A DNA stretch of 64,000 bases from Lentisphaeria bacterium UBA1791. Lineage in GTDB: Bacteria; Verrucomicrobiota; Lentisphaeria; Victivallales; Victivallaceae. The stretch lies in assembly GCA_002314455.1 (NCBI GenBank), contig DCFZ01000005.1:1-64000 (forward strand), read 5' to 3'. The notes below the pieces were generated by a model, which saw only the letters and a list, made by a program, of their open reading frames with translations, ran no database searches and was not told where the DNA came from. A program made the position numbers and the translations under genes. Positions 58,716 through 64,000 of the stretch are shown here, in pieces. The stretch's first letter is position 1. Every line of letters starts with the position of its first letter.

Positions 58716-58744
58716 TTGCAAAAATCCTTGAAAGATACTATATT
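58716..58744 (+). promoter_or_regulatory. Promoter of proB operon
   Basis: TTGCAA (58716-58721), 17-bp spacer, TATATT (58739-58744). TGGAG precedes ATG 58785. Confidence 0.78.
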
Positions 58745-58784
58745 ATAGCATTTCACAGCAAAAATTTTTCGTCTGGAGTTTTTC

Positions 58785-59903
58785 ATGACTGATCATATCC
58801 GCAAAGAAGTGTTCGACGCCAGTCGGCAAGTCATCGTCAAAGCCGGTACGCGACTCTTGATCGACCGGAAATCCATCGCGGCGCTGGTCGCCGGCATCGC
58901 CGTGCTTCGCGGCACCGGCAAAAAAGTCCTGCTTGTCACTTCCGGCGCCGTCGGGCGCGGCATGGAAGCGCTCAATCTGAAACGCCGTCCCCGCAAACTC
59001 GCCGATGTGCAGGCGCTCGCCGCGATCGGGCAGCGGGAATTGATGGCGATCTATTCGACGGAGTGCCGCAAACACGGTTTTATCGCCGCCCAGCTGCTGT
59101 TGACCGCCGCCGATTTGCGCAACCGTGAACGCTACCTCAACGTGATGAACTGCATCAATTCGCTCTGGGAGCACGACGTGTTGCCGATCGTCAACGAAAA
59201 CGATTCCGTTTCCGTCGACGAATTGAAATTCAGCGACAACGACACGCTCGCCGCGATGCTTTCCGCGCTGACGGGGGCGGGGTTGACGCTGATCCTGACG
59301 ACGGAAAACGGCTTGCGCGACCGCAATGCAGACGGAACGCTGGGAAAAAGAATTCCCCTCGTCACCAAGTTTGACGACGCGCTCAAAAGTCTCGCGGGCG
59401 GTACCGACAACAGCGATTTTTCGACCGGCGGGATGCGCTCCAAACTCAACGCGGCGGAAATCGTCACCCGCGCCGGTGCGGCGATGTGGATCGCCGACGG
59501 CCGCGATGCGGAAGCGATACAAAACGTGATGGCGGGCGCCGATATCGGCACGCTTTTTCTGCCGGGCAAGCACAAGATCGCCGGGCAGAAGCGCTGGCTC
59601 AGCTTTTTCAGCCGCACAAGCGGCAAAATCACGGTCGACGCGGGCGCCGTCAAGGCGCTCAAAGAAGGCGGCAAAAGTCTGCTGCCTTCCGGTATTGCCG
59701 CAATCGAAGGCGTGTTTCACCGCGGCGACGCCGTGGAAGTCGCAGATATGAAAGGGAACGTCTTCGCCCGCGGTCTCGTTAACTTTTCCGCGGAGGAGTG
59801 TCAACAGATCCGCGGCAAGCAAAGTGCGGACTTACCCGATATCCTCGGGTCCGATGTCGACGACGAAGTGATCCACCGCGACCATTTGACTTTGCTTGAC
59901 TGA
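58785..59903 (+). CDS. proB: Glutamate 5-kinase
   Basis: A 372-residue enzyme for the first step of proline synthesis, phosphorylating glutamate. The amino-acid kinase domain (1-260) has VKAGTRLL, VTSGAVGRGMEAL, PIVNENDSVSVDELKFSDND and STGGMRSKLNAAE; the C-terminal PUA domain (about 280-360) has GKITVDAGAVKAL and GDAVEVADMKGNVFARGLVNFS. Domain order and length match full-length ProB. proA is not adjacent. It is followed 3 nt later by miaB, an unusual neighbour. Confidence 0.96.
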   Translation: MTDHIRKEVFDASRQVIVKAGTRLLIDRKSIAALVAGIAVLRGTGKKVLLVTSGAVGRGMEALNLKRRPRKLADVQALAAIGQRELMAIYSTECRKHGFIAAQLLLTAADLRNRERYLNVMNCINSLWEHDVLPIVNENDSVSVDELKFSDNDTLAAMLSALTGAGLTLILTTENGLRDRNADGTLGKRIPLVTKFDDALKSLAGGTDNSDFSTGGMRSKLNAAEIVTRAGAAMWIADGRDAEAIQNVMAGADIGTLFLPGKHKIAGQKRWLSFFSRTSGKITVDAGAVKALKEGGKSLLPSGIAAIEGVFHRGDAVEVADMKGNVFARGLVNFSAEECQQIRGKQSADLPDILGSDVDDEVIHRDHLTLLD

Positions 59904-59906
59904 ACC

Positions 59907-61238
59907 ATGAAAATTTTCATCAAAACCTACGGCTGCCAGATGAACGAGCGCGATTCCGAGGCGATCGGCGCGCAATTTCTCGCGGCGGGGCACGTGCTGA
60001 CGCCAAGCGAAGACGACGCCGACGTTTTGCTTTTCAACACCTGCAGTGTGCGCGATGCCGCGGAACGCAAGGCGAAAGGCAAGATCGGCTATCTCAAAAA
60101 ACTCAAAGACCGGCGCCCCGATGTATTGCTCGGCGCCGTCGGTTGCATGGCGCAGCGGCTCGGCGACCGCTTGCTGGAGGAACTGCCCCATTTGGACTTC
60201 GTCGTCGGCACCGGGCAGTTGCACAGGATCGTCGCCATCGTCAAGGAGATCGCGCAAAAGCGCAACCGGCAGTCGTTCACCGAGGAATCCCGCGACGTTT
60301 TGGTCGGAATGGGCGAACACGCGCCGGACGGCGGCGCATTCGGTCAGATCGCCATCACCCGCGGGTGCAACCGCTTTTGCACGTATTGCATCGTGCCTTA
60401 TGTGCGGGGGCGCGAGATCAGCCGCGACCAGCGCGACATTGTCGATGAAGCCAAAAAGATGGTCGATCACGGCGTTCGCGAGATCCTGCTCTTGGGGCAA
60501 AACGTCGCCGCGTACGGCTTGAACGGCGACACCCGCCCGCCCGCCGATGACGTTTCTCCGTTTGGCGAACTGCTGGAAAAACTCAACGAGATCGACGGCT
60601 TGGCGCGGATCCGCTACACGTCGCCCTACGTCACCTATTTTTCCGACCGGCTGATCGAAGCGTTGAAAAACTGCTCCAAAGTCTGCCACAACATCCATCT
60701 GCCGCTGCAGTCGGGCTCCGACCGCGTGCTCAAGGCGATGAACCGGCAGTACACCGCCGCGAGTTATCTGCATTACGTCGACAAACTGCGCGCCGCGATC
60801 GACGACGTCACCTTTTCGACCGACGTGATCGTCGGCTTTCCCGACGAGACGGAAGAAGACTTTCAGATGACGCGCGATCTGATGAACCGGGTCGGCTACT
60901 CGCAGTCGTTTATTTTCAAATATTCGCCGCGTCCGGGCGCCAAGTCCGCGTTGCGGCCCGATTCCGTACCGGAAAGCGTCAAGGAGGAGCGCAATCAAAT
61001 CCTGCTCGGCGACCTTTCCGCGCGCGTGGAAAAGATGTTGCAAAAACAAATCGGCGATACGGTCGAAGTCCTGACCGAAGGCGTCAGCCACCGCAATGAA
61101 GCGCGCTGGACGGGACGCACGGGGACGAATTTCGTCGTTCATTTTGAACCCGTTCCCGGTTTGAAAGTCGGCGAGTTGAAAACCGTCAAAATCGAACGCG
61201 CCGGCGGCGTTTCGCTCTTTGGAAGCATCGTCAAATGA
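59907..61238 (+). CDS. miaB: tRNA-2-methylthio-N6-dimethylallyladenosine synthase
   Basis: A 443-residue radical-SAM methylthiotransferase acting on i6A37 of tRNAs. The N-terminal UPF0004 cluster cysteines are Cys10 (TYGCQMNERDSE), Cys46 (NTCSVRD) and Cys80 (GCMAQR); the radical SAM motif is CNRFCTYC (Cys154, Cys158, Cys161); and HLPLQSGSDRVLKAMNR and a C-terminal TRAM domain follow. TYGCQMNERDSE and NTCSVR mark it as MiaB and not RimO or MtaB. It overlaps ispH by ATGA. Confidence 0.96.
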   Translation: MKIFIKTYGCQMNERDSEAIGAQFLAAGHVLTPSEDDADVLLFNTCSVRDAAERKAKGKIGYLKKLKDRRPDVLLGAVGCMAQRLGDRLLEELPHLDFVVGTGQLHRIVAIVKEIAQKRNRQSFTEESRDVLVGMGEHAPDGGAFGQIAITRGCNRFCTYCIVPYVRGREISRDQRDIVDEAKKMVDHGVREILLLGQNVAAYGLNGDTRPPADDVSPFGELLEKLNEIDGLARIRYTSPYVTYFSDRLIEALKNCSKVCHNIHLPLQSGSDRVLKAMNRQYTAASYLHYVDKLRAAIDDVTFSTDVIVGFPDETEEDFQMTRDLMNRVGYSQSFIFKYSPRPGAKSALRPDSVPESVKEERNQILLGDLSARVEKMLQKQIGDTVEVLTEGVSHRNEARWTGRTGTNFVVHFEPVPGLKVGELKTVKIERAGGVSLFGSIVK

Positions 61239-62113
61239 TAAAAAAAGAACCGATCCGGCTTGCCTGCGAACGCGGTTTCTGCGCCGGCGTACGCGGGGCG
61301 CTCAGCTTGTTTGACCGCACGCTCGAAGCGTACGGTGCGCCGCTTTATGTGCTCGATGAATTGGTGCACAACGTCACCGTGACGGAATCTCTGCGTTCGC
61401 GCGGTGCGATTTTCGTCGCGTCGCTCGGCGAAGTCCCGGCGGGCGCGACACTTCTTTTGGGCGCCCACGGCGTACCGGCAAAGACCCTTGACGATGCCGA
61501 AAAAAGGCATCTTTCGGTCGTTGACGCCACTTGTCCTTTGGTGCGCAAATTGCAGAGTCTCGCGGCGGCAATCGCGCCGGAGCGCGATTTGATCCTTTTC
61601 GGCGATGCCGCGCACCCGGAAATGAAAGGCGTCGCCGCCCGTTCCGGCACGAAAAAGATCCATTTCGTCGCCTCCGTCGAAGAAATCGACGCGTTGCCGG
61701 CAAATTTGAATGCCCCCTTCTTTTTGAGTCAGACGACGCGCAATTTTCAGGAGATTCGCGCCGTAGCCGAGAAATTGAAAAGCCGTTTCCCGCAGTTGGA
61801 AGATCACGCGGGAGCGTGCAATGCCGTGATGGCGCGGCAAAACGCCGTGCGCGAGTTGGCGAAACATTGTGAGATCGTCCTGATCTGCGGCTCGAAGCAC
61901 AGTTCCAACGCCTTGCGGCTCAAAGAAATAGCAAGCGAATGCGGCGCAAAAAGCTTTCTGCTCGAAGAACCGTCGCAACTACCTGGTGATGAATTAAAAT
62001 GCGTTCGTTGCGTCGGCATTTCATCCGGGGCGAGCACGCCGGAGGAATCCGTACAAAAAATCGTCGACGCGTTGCATACGATGGGCTTTCCGCTCCCGGA
62101 GGAATCGCGATGA
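61235..62113 (+). CDS. ispH: 4-hydroxy-3-methylbut-2-enyl diphosphate reductase
   Basis: A 292-residue [4Fe-4S] enzyme giving IPP and DMAPP in the last MEP step. The three cluster cysteines are Cys16 (GFCAGVRGA), Cys100 (DATCPLV) and Cys195 (GACNA). VLDELVHNVTVTESL, GAHGVP, FLSQTT, SSNALRL and SSGASTPE are family motifs. It is coupled to miaB upstream and dxs downstream by ATGA overlaps. Since MiaB acts on dimethylallyl-tRNA, the miaB-ispH pairing is functionally sensible. Confidence 0.97.
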   Translation: MIKKEPIRLACERGFCAGVRGALSLFDRTLEAYGAPLYVLDELVHNVTVTESLRSRGAIFVASLGEVPAGATLLLGAHGVPAKTLDDAEKRHLSVVDATCPLVRKLQSLAAAIAPERDLILFGDAAHPEMKGVAARSGTKKIHFVASVEEIDALPANLNAPFFLSQTTRNFQEIRAVAEKLKSRFPQLEDHAGACNAVMARQNAVRELAKHCEIVLICGSKHSSNALRLKEIASECGAKSFLLEEPSQLPGDELKCVRCVGISSGASTPEESVQKIVDALHTMGFPLPEESR

Positions 62114-63948
62114 TCTCAATGCCTACTCAAGCGGAACTCAAGCAGTTCAACTTCGATCAGCTCGACGAGCTTTGCGCCGCGATGCGGCAGGAGATACTCC
62201 GGACCGTCGCCGCCAACGGGGGACACCTTTCCTCCAGTTTGGGGTGCGTGGAGTTGATCACGGCGCTCCATTACATTTTCGACATTCCGAATGAACCGCT
62301 GATTTTCGACGTCGGCCATCAGGCGCTGGCGCACAAGCTCCTGACGGGGCGCGCCAAAGATTTCGCCACGCTGCGAAAGGTCAACGGTATTTCGGGTTTC
62401 CCCTCTCCGCTGGAATCGCCGGCGGACACCGCCATCTGCGGTCATGCCGGCGTCGCGATCTCGCAGGCGATCGGCATCGCCGACGGACGGGCGGCGAACA
62501 AGGTGCCCGGCAAGGTGATCGCCCTCCTCGGCGACGGAGCGATGAATTGCGGGATTTCCTGGGAGGGGCTGACTTCCGCCGCCGGGCGAAAAAATCTTGT
62601 TATCATCCTCAATGACAACAATATGGCGATCGCCAAAAACGTCGGTGCGACCGCCCGCTATCTCAACCGCATCATTTCCGGCGAGCGCTACAACCGGCTG
62701 AAAGACCGCATCCGGCTCTTTTTGCAGACGCACAAAACGCTTTACCGCGTCGCCAACAAGATCGACGACGTCCTCAAATCGGCGCTGATGCCGCCCAGTA
62801 CCATCTTTCAGGAACTCGGCATCCGTTACATCGGACCGATCCACGGGCACGAATTGAAGCAACTGATCCCGCTGTTTCAGCAACTGCGCGACAACATCAA
62901 AGGGCCCGTCCTCGTCCATGTCGTAACGACCAAGGGCAAAGGTTGTCCTTTTGCGGAAAAAAATCCTGAACTTTACCACGGCATCGGCGGTTGCGATCCC
63001 GTCACCGGCGCGATGAAATCAAGCGCCAGACGCGGGTTCAGTCAAACTTTCGGCGAAAAGCTGACGGCGCTCGGGCAAAAACACCCGGAACTGGAAGCGA
63101 TCACGGCGTCGATGCTCGACGGCACGGGGTTGTCGCCTTTCCAAAAGGCGTACCCGGGGCGTTGTCACGACGTCGGCATCGAGGAGGGACACTCGATCGC
63201 CTACGCGGCGGGGCTGGCGATCGCCGGCAGACGTCCGGTCGTCGCGATTTATTCGACTTTCTTTCAACGGGCGCTGGACAACGTCTACCACGAGGTCGCG
63301 CTGGCGAAACTGCCCGTCATCTTTGCCTTGGATCGCGCGGGCATCGTCGCCGACGGACCGACGCACCACGGCATTTACGACCTCGGTTTCCTGCGGGAAA
63401 TGCCGGGGATGGAAATCCTCGTGCCGGCGACGGAAAACGAGCTGGAAATGATGCTCGATTATTTGATGAGCGTCAAAGTTCCGGCGGCGATCCGTTATCC
63501 GCGCGGCAATTCCGGCTGCGACCGAATCCCCTCCCCGATTGTACGCGGCAAGGCGGAAGTTTTGCGCGAAGGCTCCGATCTGGTCATCTGGGCGTTGGGC
63601 ACAATGACGCAGACGGCGCTGGGCGCCGCCGAACTCCTCGCGCGCGACGGCATTCAGACAACGGTCGTCAACGCGCGCTTTATCGCCCCGTTTGACGATG
63701 CGCTCGCGCGCCGCTTCGCGGCGATGCCGATGATCTCGCTGGAAGATCACCACGTGGCGGGCGGACTGGGGGCGACGCTGGAAGGATCGCTCGACGGCAT
63801 TGCCCACAACCGCATCCTGCGGTGCGGCTGGCGCGGCGACGCCCCGATCCCGCACGGAAATACGGAAATCGTCAAAGCGCAACATCACCTCGACGCCGCG
63901 GGCGTCGCGGCACAGGCAAAAGCATTTTTAACCGGAAAAACGGAGTAA
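62110..63948 (+). CDS. dxs: 1-deoxy-D-xylulose-5-phosphate synthase
   Basis: A 612-residue thiamine-diphosphate enzyme that condenses pyruvate and GAP to open the MEP pathway. It has NGGHLSSSLGCVELITALHY, FDVGHQALAHKLLTGR, TPP motif GDGAMNCGISWEGL…NDNNMAI, then the transketolase pyrimidine domain DVGIEEGHSIAYAAGLA, STFFQRALDN, DRAGIVADGPTHHG, and a C-terminal ferredoxin-like domain. ATG 62110 has GGAGG; it overlaps the ispH stop. Length is near the usual 620. uppS follows 5 nt later. Confidence 0.96.
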   Translation: MISMPTQAELKQFNFDQLDELCAAMRQEILRTVAANGGHLSSSLGCVELITALHYIFDIPNEPLIFDVGHQALAHKLLTGRAKDFATLRKVNGISGFPSPLESPADTAICGHAGVAISQAIGIADGRAANKVPGKVIALLGDGAMNCGISWEGLTSAAGRKNLVIILNDNNMAIAKNVGATARYLNRIISGERYNRLKDRIRLFLQTHKTLYRVANKIDDVLKSALMPPSTIFQELGIRYIGPIHGHELKQLIPLFQQLRDNIKGPVLVHVVTTKGKGCPFAEKNPELYHGIGGCDPVTGAMKSSARRGFSQTFGEKLTALGQKHPELEAITASMLDGTGLSPFQKAYPGRCHDVGIEEGHSIAYAAGLAIAGRRPVVAIYSTFFQRALDNVYHEVALAKLPVIFALDRAGIVADGPTHHGIYDLGFLREMPGMEILVPATENELEMMLDYLMSVKVPAAIRYPRGNSGCDRIPSPIVRGKAEVLREGSDLVIWALGTMTQTALGAAELLARDGIQTTVVNARFIAPFDDALARRFAAMPMISLEDHHVAGGLGATLEGSLDGIAHNRILRCGWRGDAPIPHGNTEIVKAQHHLDAAGVAAQAKAFLTGKTE

Positions 63949-63953
63949 CTGAT

Positions 63954-64000
63954 ATGGTCAAACATCTCGCCATCATCATGGACGGCAACGGCAGATGGGC
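63954..64000 (+). CDS. uppS: Undecaprenyl diphosphate synthase, 5' end only
   Basis: The window cuts this gene after about 15 codons. The visible start MVKHLAIIMDGNGRWA is the hallmark of cis-prenyltransferases: the IMDGNGRWA loop binds the allylic diphosphate through its Asp, Asn and Arg. The product elongates FPP to the C55 carrier lipid for wall synthesis. CGGAG lies just upstream, 5 nt after dxs. In many bacteria cdsA, dxr and rseP follow uppS; rseP is elsewhere in this window. Confidence 0.93.
   Translation, partial: MVKHLAIIMDGNGRW

Overview
The window is a gene-dense stretch of a bacterial chromosome, roughly 56-60 % GC by eye, with short intergenic gaps and many ATGA stop/start overlaps. 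I assign 52 intact protein genes, one protein gene cut by the right edge, one gene remnant and one tRNA. The gene types suggest a fermentative, saccharolytic, probably gut or anaerobic member of the PVC group (Lentisphaerota/Victivallales-like). The evidence is very large GH106-type and GH42 glycosidases, a PocR-AraC regulator beside sugar isomerases, amino-sugar catabolism, the MEP isoprenoid route, a two-domain methylenetetrahydrofolate reductase relative, and a peptidoglycan elongasome. This lineage call is inference from protein flavour only. There are no prophages, transposases, CRISPR arrays or rRNA genes.

Layout. 1-625 is a non-coding, hairpin- and tandem-repeat-rich stretch. 626-3647 (minus) carries tatD, a ROK-like sugar kinase and nagB, with a strong terminator between the kinase and tatD. 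3765-6463 has iscS plus a DUF493 gene, divergent from a second, atypical cysteine desulfurase. That second gene starts a long plus-strand operon running to 13395: rseP, ispG, quinone oxidoreductase, aroD-like, SDR, GNAT, polysaccharide deacetylase. 13402-15687 holds a divergent esterase and MATE exporter. 15787-21971 (minus) is a glycosidase operon with an embedded membrane acyltransferase, divergent from a PHP hydrolase. 22900-25054 is a tRNA-Leu(UAA) followed within 27 nt by a GH42 beta-galactosidase, closed by a textbook terminator. 25073-35383 has DUF1846 divergent from folB-mutS, then cinA-recN-dgt-flavin reductase-sir2. 35395-38882 has queA and a rhomboid protease divergent from the MTHFR-like fusion.

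38883-39209 is an AT-rich island with two terminators and a 55-bp imperfect palindrome centred on a promoter-like element. 39210-41300 (minus) is nagA plus a deacetylase-like protein. 41589-44967 is mreC (with a zinc-ribbon tail), mreD and PBP2. 44894-48766 (minus) is pyrR-pyrB-pyrC plus an M20 amidohydrolase. 48836-49893 is azlCD, divergent from dnaE and a PfkB kinase (to 54516), followed by a decayed SGNH-hydrolase tail. 54673-58330 is a small sugar-catabolic operon (Gfo/Idh/MocA dehydrogenase and two TIM-barrel isomerases), divergent from its likely PocR/AraC regulator, with candidate operators between them. 58337-64000 has an orphan CBM48 protein, proB, miaB, ispH, dxs and the start of uppS.

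Functional links. nagA and nagB, 37 kb apart, would convert GlcNAc-6-P to fructose-6-P, and the ROK-like kinase may supply the phosphosugar. ispG, ispH, dxs and uppS feed undecaprenyl carrier to the wall genes mreCD/PBP2. tRNA modification (queA, miaB), repair (mutS, recN, dnaE) and pyrimidine synthesis are otherwise housekeeping. Candidate promoters recur as TTGnnn-17-TATATT. All calls were made by reading the sequence; no database search was run.
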